Of a stretch of DNA of 56,281 nucleotides, positions 45,196-53,600 are shown piece after piece (position 1 is the stretch's first letter; each line of letters begins with the position of its first letter). The DNA is taken from the NCBI GenBank assembly GCA_009779195.1, contig WRET01000015.1:1-56281 (forward strand), read 5' to 3'. The translations under genes and the position numbers were made by a program. The DNA is from Micrococcales bacterium. Its GTDB lineage: Bacteria; Actinomycetota; Actinomycetes; Actinomycetales; Cellulomonadaceae. Below the pieces are notes generated by a model that was not told the DNA's origin, did not search any database, and worked only from the letters and a program-made list of their open reading frames with translations.

Positions 45196-45818
45196 GCCCA
45201 GCTCAGGCGGGCGGGTCTGGCTCAGCCAGGCCCGCCCGCCTTACCGTTCTGGCCGGGCCGACCGCTGTGGGCAAAGGCACCGTCTCGGCCGACGTGCGCA
45301 CCCGCTTCCCGTGGGTGTGGCTGTCGGTCTCGGTGACCACCCGTCCGGCGCGTCCTGGTGAGGTCGACGGGCTCCACTACCTGTTCGTCACCCCTGAGCG
45401 GTTCGACCAGATGGTGGCCGACGGCGAGCTGCTGGAGTGGGCCGTGGTCCACGGTCAGCACCGGTACGGCACCCCACGCAGCCCTGTCGAAGACCGGGTC
45501 ACCACCGGGATCCCTGTGCTGCTGGAGATCGACCTGGCCGGGGCCCGGCAGGTGCGCCAGACCATGCCCGACGCCCGTTTCGTCTTCCTGGCCCCACCGT
45601 CGTGGGACGAGCTCGTCCGGCGCCTCGTGGGCCGGGGGACCGAAGACGACGCCGAACGCCAGCGCCGCCTGGCCACCGCCAAGGTCGAGATGGCCGCTGA
45701 ACCAGAGTTCGACCACGTCGTGGTCAACGACGAGGTGCACCGTGCCACCGACGAGCTCATCGCCCTCATGGGCGCCTCCCAACCCCCCGACGCAGCCGGT
45801 GGCGACAACGCCAGGTAG
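45192..45818 (+). CDS. gmk: Guanylate kinase
   Basis: 208 residues. Converts GMP to GDP. P-loop [10 protein letters not shown] near residue 22, GMP-binding [19 protein letters not shown], and [12 protein letters not shown]. The GTG at 45192 overlaps the mihF stop. The first ~16 codons are a strong hairpin and have no counterpart in the family; no other start codon lies between them and the P-loop strand, so this start is kept. Confidence 0.92.
   Translation: MSPAQAGGSGSARPARLTVLAGPTAVGKGTVSADVRTRFPWVWLSVSVTTRPARPGEVDGLHYLFVTPERFDQMVADGELLEWAVVHGQHRYGTPRSPVEDRVTTGIPVLLEIDLAGARQVRQTMPDARFVFLAPPSWDELVRRLVGRGTEDDAERQRRLATAKVEMAAEPEFDHVVVNDEVHRATDELIALMGASQPPDAAGGDNAR
45206..45240 (+). terminator. 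Strong hairpin after mihF, within the first codons of gmk
   Basis: A 16-bp stem (45206-45221 with 45225-45240, one G-U pair) and 3-base loop begins 11 bases past the mihF stop, followed by TTACCGTTCTGG. It looks like a terminator but is translated as residues 6-16 of guanylate kinase. It would let mihF be expressed more than gmk. Confidence 0.6.
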
Positions 45819-45895
45819 ACTGCGTGCTTGGCCCGCCTGCACAACTGCATGACGCGTGCCCCGCGAACATCCCGAGATCCCAAAGGAGCCCTTAC

Positions 45896-46180
45896 GTGGC
45901 TGGAACCGTCGCCACCCCCATGGGTATCACTGACCCGCCGATCGACGAGCTGCTGGAACGCGCCGAGAGCAAGTACGCCCTGGTGCTGTTCGCCGCCAAA
46001 CGTGCGCGCCAGATCAACGCCTACTACTCCCAGCTCAACGAGGGCCTGCTGGAGTACGTCGGCCCGCTCGTCGAGTCCCGCCCCCAGGAGAAACCGCTGT
46101 CGATCGCCATGCGCGAGATCGACGCGGGGCTGCTCACCAGCGAGCCGCTGCCCCCTGACGAGGGCGAACCGCTGGCCTGA
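45896..46180 (+). CDS. rpoZ: RNA polymerase omega subunit
   Basis: 94 residues. Helps assemble RNA polymerase around the beta-prime subunit. Motif [31 protein letters not shown] is interrupted here only for length; the order is typical of actinobacterial omega. The GTG at 45896 follows AAAGGAG. A possible -10, TAGACT, lies at 45816-45821. TGATG overlap with coaBC. Confidence 0.94.
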   Translation: MAGTVATPMGITDPPIDELLERAESKYALVLFAAKRARQINAYYSQLNEGLLEYVGPLVESRPQEKPLSIAMREIDAGLLTSEPLPPDEGEPLA

Positions 46181-47391
46181 TGCGCGTCGTCCTCGGCGTC
46201 GCTGGGGGGATCGCCGCCTACAAGGCGGTGGCGTTGCTGCGCCTCCTGCGTGAGGCGGGCCATGACGTACGCGTCGTGCCCACCGCCGCTGCCCTACGTT
46301 TCGTCGGGGCACCCACCTGGGCTGCCCTGTCCGGCGAACCGGTGACCGGCGACCTGTTCGACGACGTCGAGAACGTCACGCACGTCGAGGTCGGCCGCAC
46401 CGCCGACCTCGTCGTCGTCGCCCCCGCCACCGCTGACCTGCTGGCCCGCGCCGCAGCCGGCCGCGCCGACGACCTGCTCACCGCGACCTTGCTTATGGCC
46501 ACCTGCCCCGTGGTCATGGCCCCCGCCATGCACACCCAGATGTGGCAGCACCCGGCGACGGTCGCCAACGTCGCCACGTTGCGTGCCCGTGGCGTCCACG
46601 TCCTGGACCCCGACGACGGCCGTCTCACCGGCACCGACTCCGGCCCCGGCCGCCTACCCGAACCCGAAGCCATCATGGCCGCCGCTCTACGTCTGGCAGG
46701 CCCCCAGGATCTGGTAGGCCGCCGTGTCGTCATCTCCGCCGGAGGCACCCAAGAACCCCTCGACCCCGTCCGCTTCCTCGGCAACCGCTCGTCTGGCCGC
46801 CAAGGCGTCGCCCTGGCCCGTGCCGCCCACGCGCGCGGCGCCGACGTCCTGCTCGTCGCCGCGAACATGAGCGTCCCACCGCCACCCGGCGTCGAGGTCC
46901 GCACTGTGACGACCGCTGCCGAGCTGCACGACGCCATGCTCGAAGCCGCCACCGACGCAGATATCGTCGTCATGGCCGCCGCTGTGGCCGACTTCCGCCC
47001 CGCCCAGGTGGCCAGCACCAAGATCAAGAAGACCGGCTCACACGCTCCCACCGTCGAGCTCGTCCAGAACCCCGACATCCTCGCCGCCTTGGCCTCCAAC
47101 CGTCCGTCCCCGGCTCAGCTCGTCATCGGTTTCGCCGCCGAAACGGGCGACGACAACGCATCTATCCTCGACCACGCCCGTGCCAAAGCCGGTCGCAAAG
47201 GCGCCGACCTCCTCGTCGTCAACCCCGTCGACGACGGCCGAGGCTTCGCCACCCCCGACAACGACATCACCATCCTCGACCCCACAGGCCAGGTCCTGGC
47301 CACCGCCACCGGCACCAAAGACCACGTAGCCCACACTGTGTGGGACCTGGTGGCGACGATGGGCGACAATCTGGACGATAACCCAGCCTGA
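46180..47391 (+). CDS. coaBC: Phosphopantothenoylcysteine decarboxylase / phosphopantothenate--cysteine ligase
   Basis: 403 residues, two-domain enzyme of coenzyme A synthesis. N-terminal flavin-dependent decarboxylase: GVAGGIAAYK, VEVGRTADLVVVAPATADL (with active-site His in HVE), and PAMHTQMW near residue 116. C-terminal ligase from VISAGGTQEPLDPVRFLGNRSSG and AAVADFRP. The ATG start overlaps the rpoZ stop. Confidence 0.95.
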   Translation: MRVVLGVAGGIAAYKAVALLRLLREAGHDVRVVPTAAALRFVGAPTWAALSGEPVTGDLFDDVENVTHVEVGRTADLVVVAPATADLLARAAAGRADDLLTATLLMATCPVVMAPAMHTQMWQHPATVANVATLRARGVHVLDPDDGRLTGTDSGPGRLPEPEAIMAAALRLAGPQDLVGRRVVISAGGTQEPLDPVRFLGNRSSGRQGVALARAAHARGADVLLVAANMSVPPPPGVEVRTVTTAAELHDAMLEAATDADIVVMAAAVADFRPAQVASTKIKKTGSHAPTVELVQNPDILAALASNRPSPAQLVIGFAAETGDDNASILDHARAKAGRKGADLLVVNPVDDGRGFATPDNDITILDPTGQVLATATGTKDHVAHTVWDLVATMGDNLDDNPA

Positions 47392-47408
47392 CAACCTCAG
47401 GTGTCCGG

Positions 47409-47414
47409 TAGGTT
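47409..47414 (+). promoter_or_regulatory. -10 element, leaderless type, of the gene at 47422
   Basis: TAGGTT ends seven bases before the ATG. CTGACA at 47388-47393 could be a -35, though the 15-base gap is short. Confidence 0.4.
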
Positions 47415-47421
47415 CGTTGCC

Positions 47422-47880
47422 ATGAGCCTGACGCCTGACCCGGCAGCCTCCTTCCAGGCTGACCCTTCCGCCCCCGCCTACGGCACCCCACCGGTCCCCC
47501 CGCAGCTGGCCATCCAGGACGAGCCCACCGGCGCACCTGGCCAGACAGGGTGGGACGAGGTACGTACCCGCACAGTACTGATGGCGTTCGACGGCCGGAT
47601 CCTCGAGCTCTTCGGCGACCTCAATGTCTCGGGTTCTGCCGACTGGTCGCTGCGTTTTCACGTGGCAAATGTGCGGATCTCGATCACGGACCTCGGCCAA
47701 GGCTGGCACCGCGTTTCCCTCGCACCTGCCAATTCCGGCGGTGGCGAAACGAGGGTTCGGCGCGTGTCCGGATCGGTGAGCTATGCCTCCGTACCGCTAA
47801 GTTTCTACGCTGACGAGTGGGCAATCGTCGGCCCCTTCCTGGAGCGGGTCGCCGCCGCCGCGGCCCGATTCCAGGCGTGA
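47422..47880 (+). CDS. Protein of unknown function
   Basis: About 152 residues. A Pro/Ala-rich N-terminus (to about residue 45) precedes a compact domain with alternating strands (RILELFGDLNVSG, WSLRFHVANVRISITDL, VPLSFYADEW) and a C-terminal helix. No family recognised. Bases 47620-47790 are less G+C-rich and use rarer codons than the neighbours, which may mean later arrival. Followed by the large palindrome. Confidence 0.65.
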   Translation: MSLTPDPAASFQADPSAPAYGTPPVPPQLAIQDEPTGAPGQTGWDEVRTRTVLMAFDGRILELFGDLNVSGSADWSLRFHVANVRISITDLGQGWHRVSLAPANSGGGETRVRRVSGSVSYASVPLSFYADEWAIVGPFLERVAAAAARFQA

Positions 47881-47893
47881 CTCGCACGATGGG

Positions 47894-47975
47894 AGGACAG
47901 TGGGGACGGTTCCTGTGTCTTGCCTGGTCACAGGGCTGTGACCAGGCAAGACACAGGAACCGTCCCCACTGTCCT
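47894..47975. repeat. Perfect 40-bp inverted repeat (REP-like)
   Basis: Arms 47894-47933 and 47936-47975 are exact reverse complements with a 2-base centre. The core GTGGGGACGGTTCCTGTGTC is shared with repeats inside priA about 2 kb away. Its position between two genes in the same direction, its perfect symmetry and its sharing between sites suit a repetitive extragenic palindrome of the kind mobilised by REP-associated transposases; no such transposase is in the window. Confidence 0.85.
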
Positions 47976-48065
47976 GCGGTCGTCGGACCAAGGGCCATGG
48001 CCTTCGCCGCACCTGGGGTGAGGTCCGGCATATGGGGTGTCGGTGCCGTACCGGGGGAGAGGCCC

Positions 48066-48071
48066 TAGGGT
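48066..48071 (+). promoter_or_regulatory. -10 element of metK, leaderless type
   Basis: TAGGGT ends seven bases before the metK ATG; no -35 is clear. It overlaps the GGGTGGG that might otherwise be a ribosome binding site. Confidence 0.35.
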
Positions 48072-48078
48072 GGGCGCC

Positions 48079-49275
48079 ATGGTCTCGTCACGGTTGTTCA
48101 CGTCGGAGTCGGTCACTGAGGGGCACCCAGACAAGGTCTGCGACCAGATCTCCGACGCCATCCTCGATGCGATGCTCGCGCAGGACCGCACGGCGCGGGT
48201 GGCGGTGGAGACCATGGTCACGACCGGGCTGGTGCATGTGGCGGGGGAGGTGACGACCAGCGCTTACGTGGAGATCCCGCAGATCGTGCGGCAGGTGGTG
48301 CGCCAGATCGGGTACACCTCGTCGCGGATCGGGTTCGACGGGGACTCGTGCGGGGTGTCGGTGTCTATCGGCCAGCAGTCACCAGATATCGCCCAGGGGG
48401 TCGACAAAGCCCTCGAAGCCCGTGACGACACCGCCGACTTCGACCCGTACGACCTCCAGGGCGCCGGTGACCAGGGCCTGATGTTCGGGTACGCCTGCGA
48501 CGAGACACCTGACCTCATGCCGTTGCCGGTGTGGACCGCGCACCGGCTGGCCGAACAGCTGGCGGGGGTGCGCCGGCGTGGTGAGGTGCCAGGGCTGCGG
48601 CCTGACGGCAAGACCCAGGTGACCGTGGAGTACGACGGTGACCGGCCGGTGCGGGTCGCAGCCGTGGTGGTCTCCACCCAGCACGACCCGGAGGTCGAGC
48701 TGACGAGCACCCTGGCCCCGGCGGTGCGTGAGCAGGTGGTGGCACCTGTGCTGGACCGTCTGGACCTGGACACCTCGTCGTTCGACCTGTTCGTCAACCC
48801 GACCGGGTTGTTCGTCGTGGGCGGCCCCCAAGGCGACGCCGGCCTGACCGGACGCAAGATCATCGTCGACACCTACGGCGGGTCGGCACGGCACGGTGGG
48901 GGGGCGTTCTCCGGCAAGGACCCGTCGAAAGTCGACCGGTCCGCGGCGTACGCGCTGCGGTGGGTGGCCAAGAACGTCGTCGCCGCGGGTCTGGCCCGGC
49001 GTTGTGAGGTGCAGGTGGCTTATGCCATCGGACGGGCGCACCCCGTGGGTCTGTACGTCGACACTTTCGGCACCGGGCAGGTCAGCGACGAAGCCCTGGC
49101 TGCGGCGATCGACGAGGTCTTCGACCTGCGCCCCGCGGCGATCATCGCCGACCTGGACCTCCTGCGGCCCGTCTACCAGGCGACCGCCGCGTACGGGCAT
49201 TTCGGCCGCGCCGACGAACGGTTCACCTGGGAGAAGACCACCCGCGTCGACGCTCTGCGTGCTGCGGTCGGCTGA
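48079..49275 (+). CDS. metK: S-adenosylmethionine synthetase
   Basis: 398 residues. Makes S-adenosylmethionine from ATP and methionine. ATP-binding [14 protein letters not shown] near residue 14, [12 protein letters not shown], and the phosphate loop [16 protein letters not shown]. Start ATG at 48079 with conserved [10 protein letters not shown] just after; the frame-open GTG at 48037 is rejected. It is two bases upstream of priA and probably co-transcribed with it. The S-adenosylmethionine is used by RsmB and PilD in this window. Confidence 0.95.
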   Translation: MVSSRLFTSESVTEGHPDKVCDQISDAILDAMLAQDRTARVAVETMVTTGLVHVAGEVTTSAYVEIPQIVRQVVRQIGYTSSRIGFDGDSCGVSVSIGQQSPDIAQGVDKALEARDDTADFDPYDLQGAGDQGLMFGYACDETPDLMPLPVWTAHRLAEQLAGVRRRGEVPGLRPDGKTQVTVEYDGDRPVRVAAVVVSTQHDPEVELTSTLAPAVREQVVAPVLDRLDLDTSSFDLFVNPTGLFVVGGPQGDAGLTGRKIIVDTYGGSARHGGGAFSGKDPSKVDRSAAYALRWVAKNVVAAGLARRCEVQVAYAIGRAHPVGLYVDTFGTGQVSDEALAAAIDEVFDLRPAAIIADLDLLRPVYQATAAYGHFGRADERFTWEKTTRVDALRAAVG

Positions 49276-49277
49276 CT

Positions 49278-51857
49278 GTGGCCAGCACCCTCGCTGCCGA
49301 GCACCTGCCGGTGGCCCGGGTGTGCGTCGATGTCACCCCTCGCCACCTCGACCGGGTCTTCGAGTACCTGGTTCCCGCGGACATGTCCGACGACGCCCAG
49401 CCCGGCGTGCGCGTCAAAGTCCGTTTCGGCGGACGTGAGGTCCCCGGCTGGCTCCTCGCCCGCACCCAGACCCCCGACCACGACGGCACCCTCGCCCCCC
49501 TGCGCAAAGTCGTCTCTCCCGAGCAGGTCCTGGCCCCCCAGGTCGCCACCCTGGCCAGGGCGGTCGCCGACCGCTACGCCGGCACCCTCGCCGACGTCCT
49601 GCGCCTAGCCGTCCCACCCCGCCACGCCCGCGTCGAGTCCGAACCCGACAACCAGGTGCCTGGTAGGCAAGACACTGGGAACGGTGGCGCCACAAGCGAG
49701 ACAGGAACGGTTCCGACAGTGGGCGAGACGGTGGGGACGGTTCCGACAGCGGGCGAGACGGTGGGGACGGTTCCGACAGCGGGCGAGACGGTGGGGACGG
49801 TTCCGACAGCGGGCGAGACGGTGGGGACGGTTCCTGCTGTCTTGCAGGGTCCGCCGGGACGGCGGGACCAGCAAGACAGAGGAACCGTCCCCACCGTCTC
49901 GCCCCCCACGCCGACAGTGTCCCCAACCCCGCCCCCCTCACCAGACACCAGCGCCTGGTCCGTCTACCGCGGCGGCGCAGCGTTCTGCCGCCACGTGCGC
50001 GAGGGCAGGGCACCCAGGGCAGTCTGGTCTGCCCTTCCCGGATCCCCCAAAGACGCCCAACGACGCCGGACGTCCAAACCCGCTCCCGCACCCGACGACG
50101 AGCCCAACACCCGCCCCGACTGGCCAGTAGCAGTGGCACAAGCTGTGGCGTCGTGCGTGCTGGCAGGACGCGGCGCCCTGGTCGTGGTGCCCGACGCCCG
50201 GGACGTCGCGCGGGTGTGCGACGCCCTGGCTGCGGTGGGACTGGCCGAGCACCAGCGAGGCGAACAAGGCGGGACAGTCCGCCTCGAGGCCGCGATGGGC
50301 CCAGCGCGGCGGTACAGGGCGTTCCTGGCGGCGTCCCGCGGACGCGCCGACGTCGTCGTCGGCACCCGCGCCGCAGCGTTCGCCCCTGTCGCCAACCTGG
50401 GTCTGGCCGTGTGCTGGGACGACGGCGACAACCTGCACGCCGAACCCCGTGCCCCCTACCCCCATGTGCGCGAAGTGCTCGCCCTGCGCGCCGAGCTCGA
50501 AGGCTGCGCGCTCCTGCTCGCAGCGTTCGGCCGGTCCGTCCCCGCCCAGGGTCTGGTGGAACGTGGCTGGGCCCAAGCCGTCGTCGCCGACCGGCCTGTT
50601 GTGCGTGAGCGCACCCCCCGAGTCCGTGCCCTGACGTCCGTCGAGCTGGCCCGCGAAGGTCCTGCCGCCGCTGCCCGCCTGCCCAGCCCAGCCTGGCGCG
50701 CAGTCCGCGACGCGCTGGCGTCGGGACCTGTGCTGGTCCAGGTGCCCCGCGCCGGGTACCTGCCCTTGGTGGCCTGCGCCCGGTGCCGCGCAGCAGCGAC
50801 GTGCAGCCAGTGCCATGGCCCGTTGCACCTCGGCGGTCCGCGGCACACCCCCGGTTGCACCTGGTGCGGGCGTCTTGCCGGAGACTGGCGCTGCGACAGC
50901 TGTGGTTTCGACGGCCTCCGGGCAGTCCGGATCGGTTCCCAGCGCACCGCCGAAGAGCTCGGCCGGGCGTTCCCCGGCACCACCGTCCGCGTCTCCGGTG
51001 CCGGTGTCCGCGCCGACCGTTCCCGCCCCTCCCCGAACCCCGACCTGTCGACCAGCACAAACCTGCCAACCAGCCCCGTCTCGTCGGCCAGCCTCAGTAC
51101 AGTCCCGTCGACCAGCACAGACCCGTCAGCCAGCGCAGAGCTGGTCCAGCCGGATCCGCGGACTGGCACCGACCCGTCGAGCAGCGTCACGCAACCCGAC
51201 CCCAGCCCGTCCGCCACGTCCAGTGGTACCCGTGTCGGATCGACCCGCCCGCGGCGACCGAGCCCGACCGGACCCGTCCCTGACGAAGTGGCGGTCCTCG
51301 ACCAGGTCCCCGCCCGCCCTGCCCTGGTCGTCGCCACCCCCGGCGCCGAACCAGTGGCTGTCGGAGGCTACGCCGCAGCGGTGGTCCTCGACGCCCAGGT
51401 CGGTGCCAGCCTGCGCGACGAGACCGAGACCCTGCGCCGCTGGCTCACCGCCGCCGCCCTCGTCCGCCCTGACGGCGAGGTCCTCGTCGTCGGAGACGGC
51501 CCACCGCGCCCCACCCAGGCCCTCGTCCGCTGGGACCCCGCCTGGCTGGCCAGCACCGACCTCGCCGAACGTATCGACCTCGGCCTCCCACCCGCCGTGC
51601 GCGTGGCCACCCTCACCGGCACCCGCGACGCCGTCGAGACAGTAGCCGCCCGTGTCGACGTCCCCCACCTCACCCGCCTAGGCCCCGTCCCAGCCCCCAC
51701 CGAAGACGACCCCACCGCCGTCCGTGTCCTCCTGCGCACCCCCCTGCGCCACGGCCCCGCCCTCACCAGCTCCCTGGCCGCATCCCTGTCCGTCCGCAGC
51801 GCCCACCGCGAACCCGGCACCCTGCGCGCCCGCGTCGACCCCGCCGACCTGCGATGA
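49278..51857 (+). CDS. priA: Primosomal protein N' (PriA), helicase-inactive type, with two insertions
   Basis: 859 residues, against about 650-720 in relatives. N-terminal DNA-binding domain RVCVDVTPRHLDRVFEYLVP. Walker A is missing (GRGALVVVPDARD) and the Walker B site reads CWDDGDN, as in other actinobacterial PriA proteins thought not to hydrolyse ATP. The zinc cysteines CARC, CSQC, CTWC, CDSC are intact. Insertion 1 (about residues 120-220) is coded by a REP-like repeat: 10-residue VGTVPTAGET copies then an inverted repeat. Insertion 2 (about 575-650) is Ser/Thr/Pro-rich. It restarts replication forks. Confidence 0.9.
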   Translation: MASTLAAEHLPVARVCVDVTPRHLDRVFEYLVPADMSDDAQPGVRVKVRFGGREVPGWLLARTQTPDHDGTLAPLRKVVSPEQVLAPQVATLARAVADRYAGTLADVLRLAVPPRHARVESEPDNQVPGRQDTGNGGATSETGTVPTVGETVGTVPTAGETVGTVPTAGETVGTVPTAGETVGTVPAVLQGPPGRRDQQDRGTVPTVSPPTPTVSPTPPPSPDTSAWSVYRGGAAFCRHVREGRAPRAVWSALPGSPKDAQRRRTSKPAPAPDDEPNTRPDWPVAVAQAVASCVLAGRGALVVVPDARDVARVCDALAAVGLAEHQRGEQGGTVRLEAAMGPARRYRAFLAASRGRADVVVGTRAAAFAPVANLGLAVCWDDGDNLHAEPRAPYPHVREVLALRAELEGCALLLAAFGRSVPAQGLVERGWAQAVVADRPVVRERTPRVRALTSVELAREGPAAAARLPSPAWRAVRDALASGPVLVQVPRAGYLPLVACARCRAAATCSQCHGPLHLGGPRHTPGCTWCGRLAGDWRCDSCGFDGLRAVRIGSQRTAEELGRAFPGTTVRVSGAGVRADRSRPSPNPDLSTSTNLPTSPVSSASLSTVPSTSTDPSASAELVQPDPRTGTDPSSSVTQPDPSPSATSSGTRVGSTRPRRPSPTGPVPDEVAVLDQVPARPALVVATPGAEPVAVGGYAAAVVLDAQVGASLRDETETLRRWLTAAALVRPDGEVLVVGDGPPRPTQALVRWDPAWLASTDLAERIDLGLPPAVRVATLTGTRDAVETVAARVDVPHLTRLGPVPAPTEDDPTAVRVLLRTPLRHGPALTSSLAASLSVRSAHREPGTLRARVDPADLR
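49709..49838 (+). repeat. 30-nt tandem repeat inside priA
   Basis: Four to five copies of a 30-base unit with core GGTGGGGACGGTTCCGACAG, in frame, coding VGTVPTAGET. The core matches the palindrome at 47894-47975. Confidence 0.85.
49811..49904. repeat. Long inverted repeat inside priA
   Basis: Left arm 49811-49845 and right arm 49871-49904 are reverse complements apart from one bulged base. The 25-base centre has its own smaller stem. Left and right arms share GTGGGGACGGTTCCT and GCAAGACA with the hairpin at 47894-47975. Confidence 0.85.
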
Positions 51858-51917
51858 GACAACCGATGGATCATCCGTCCCATGAATTTGGGCTGTGCGT
51901 GCCGCGAGAGGATGTGC

Positions 51918-52130
51918 TCAAGGTTCGTGAGCGATCTGGTGCGAGGCGGGAAGGAAGCGGGTCAGGTCGGTTTCACCGTTCACGATCGCCTCGGCAACAG
52001 TCCGGAGAAGGTCGTCGGCGGGGATTCTCGGTGCGTCGGCCGCTCGGCGAGGTGGTTCTGGTCGGCGTGGAGCCGGGTGGGCGTGTGGGCCCAGCCAGGA
52101 GACCTGCGCTGACCTGGGTGGGCGCGGATA
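51918..52130 (-). pseudogene. Possible remnant of a minus-strand gene
   Basis: The 370-base gap between priA and the next gene has no start-to-stop gene. On the minus strand, however, it reads PADDLLRTVAEAIVNGETDL and RFLPASHQIAHEP before a stop at 51918, which looks like a genuine C-terminus. Upstream the frame turns Pro/Arg-rich and stops at about 52130 without a start codon. A neighbouring frame reads TRLHADQNHLAERPTH, so a frameshift may separate the two. No family recognised. Confidence 0.25.
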
Positions 52131-52228
52131 TCATCGTCCGTACGACCACCGTGCCAACCGAACGCGACCGCGTGGCCCAAGGGTTCGCGGGAGTGCGTCG
52201 GCTGGACACCTGATGCCAGCGAGGACCC

Positions 52229-53026
52229 GTGACGACCGCACCCGACCCAGGCTCGTCTGCCGCAGCCAGCAGACCGGACGACGCTGTGCTGCTGCCCGAG
52301 GACGCTGTGCTGCGGACCGAGCAGGTGGAGTTCGCCCGCTGGTTGCGCACGAGCCTGCCGCGGTTCTTGATGGAGTACGAGTTCGCGGTGAAGGAAGTGC
52401 TGACGAAGGTCACGATCCTGCGCGAAGAGTTCTTGCACCTGCACCGGTACAACCCGATCGAACATGTCACGTCCAGGGTCAAACGCCCGGACCACCTCAT
52501 CGAGAAGATCGTCCGCAAACAGGTCCGCGGCGGCCTCGACGCGATCCGGGAACACATCACCGACATCGCCGGGATCAGGATCACCTGCTCGTTCATCGCC
52601 GACACCTACCGTCTCCTGGATGCCCTGACCACCCAGAACGACATTCGGGTCCTCGTCATCAAGGACTACATCAAGAACCCGAAGCCCAACGGGTACCGCA
52701 GCCTGCACGCGATCATCGAGATCCCCGTGTTCTTGTCCACCGGACCTGTCAACGTGCCGGTGGAGATACAGGTCCGTACCGTCGCCATGGATTTTTGGGC
52801 CAGCCTGGAGCACAAGATCTTCTACAAGTACGACGGCCACGTCCCCAGCCACGTGGCAGACGACCTGACCCACGCGGCCGAAGCAGCATGGCGCCTGGAC
52901 TCGCAGATGGAGGACCTGCACACCGAGGTCCGCAGCCACGAGGACGAGGACACGACCATGGAGCTGGCCGACACCGCCCTGCTACGACAGTTCTGGGACC
53001 TGTCCCACCCTGGAGGCACACCCTAG
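52229..53026 (+). CDS. Small alarmone synthetase (RelA/SpoT-domain, synthetase only)
   Basis: 265 residues. A (p)ppGpp synthetase domain alone: RVKRPDHLIEKIVRK, DIAGIRITCSFI, DYIKNPKPNGYRSLHAI and EIQVRTVAMDFWASLEHKI, then a helical C-terminus. HD hydrolase, TGS and ACT domains are absent. Such RelP/RelQ-type enzymes make alarmone outside ribosome control, and the Rel at the start of the window would degrade it. The GTG at 52229 follows GCGAGGACCC. It stands between priA and fmt, which are normally adjacent. Confidence 0.92.
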   Translation: MTTAPDPGSSAAASRPDDAVLLPEDAVLRTEQVEFARWLRTSLPRFLMEYEFAVKEVLTKVTILREEFLHLHRYNPIEHVTSRVKRPDHLIEKIVRKQVRGGLDAIREHITDIAGIRITCSFIADTYRLLDALTTQNDIRVLVIKDYIKNPKPNGYRSLHAIIEIPVFLSTGPVNVPVEIQVRTVAMDFWASLEHKIFYKYDGHVPSHVADDLTHAAEAAWRLDSQMEDLHTEVRSHEDEDTTMELADTALLRQFWDLSHPGGTP

Positions 53027-53109
53027 GCCCACAGACGACTGCACCCTGTGACGAGAGCTCCCGCGCAGCAGGTGAGGCCAGCGAGCACAACAACCGGGCT
53101 GCGGCGGTC

Positions 53110-53472
53110 TCAGGCGATCAGCTGGCCCGAGCTGGCGAGCGCAGCACGGATGCGTCCGACGGCCTCGTCGTAGACCTTGTTCGTCCGGCTCACGCCAATG
53201 ATGCCGGCCGCCATACCCGTCGTCGCCTTCGACAAGATCAGCACCGTCTGCCCAGGCGCGCCAGCCCGGTAAGCGACACCGATCTTGATGTGCTGGCTAT
53301 CCCCAGCAAACGCACCCCCCAGCACGGTTGCCGTCTGGTTTCCGCGCTCAGCCATCCCTGTCCACGGGTCCTGGTAGAAGACCCTGAAACCGAGGTAGGC
53401 CAACACCGAGTCGGTGATCGCCCGGGCCTGGTCGACATGACCGACCAGCACCAGTTGTGTCGTCGACGCCAC
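53110..53472 (-). CDS. Protein of unknown function
   Basis: 120 residues, no recognised family. It begins TTQLVLVGHVDQARAITDSV, an alpha/beta pattern, and has a Gly/Ala-rich part before a helical C-terminus. No signal or membrane helix is clear. The GTG at 53472 follows GGTGAGGAG. It is convergent with the alarmone synthetase and divergent from fmt. A 12-base direct repeat (GCAGGTGAGGCC at 53068-53079 and 53510-53521) flanks it. Confidence 0.6.
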   Translation of the reverse strand: MASTTQLVLVGHVDQARAITDSVLAYLGFRVFYQDPWTGMAERGNQTATVLGGAFAGDSQHIKIGVAYRAGAPGQTVLILSKATTGMAAGIIGVSRTNKVYDEAVGRIRAALASSGQLIA

Positions 53473-53587
53473 GTTCTGCTCCTCACCGTCACGACGGGAC
53501 CTGCCTGCTGCAGGTGAGGCCGTCGCGGTGGCGGTGCTATGCCATCAGACGCCGCCCGTTCCAGGGCCGGTGACCTGCGTCACCACA

Positions 53588-53593
53588 TAGGAT
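53588..53593 (+). promoter_or_regulatory. -10 element of fmt, leaderless type
   Basis: TAGGAT ends seven bases before the fmt ATG. There is no Shine-Dalgarno site and no clear -35. Confidence 0.45.
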
Positions 53594-53600
53594 CAGCGGT

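Noticed and set aside
47976..48078. SAM riboswitch upstream of metK
   Set aside because: No match by eye to SAM riboswitch cores, and the likely start site leaves no leader.
51854..52213. 119-residue plus-strand open frame after priA
   Set aside because: Overlaps the priA stop, Arg/Gly-rich, no ribosome binding site and no family.
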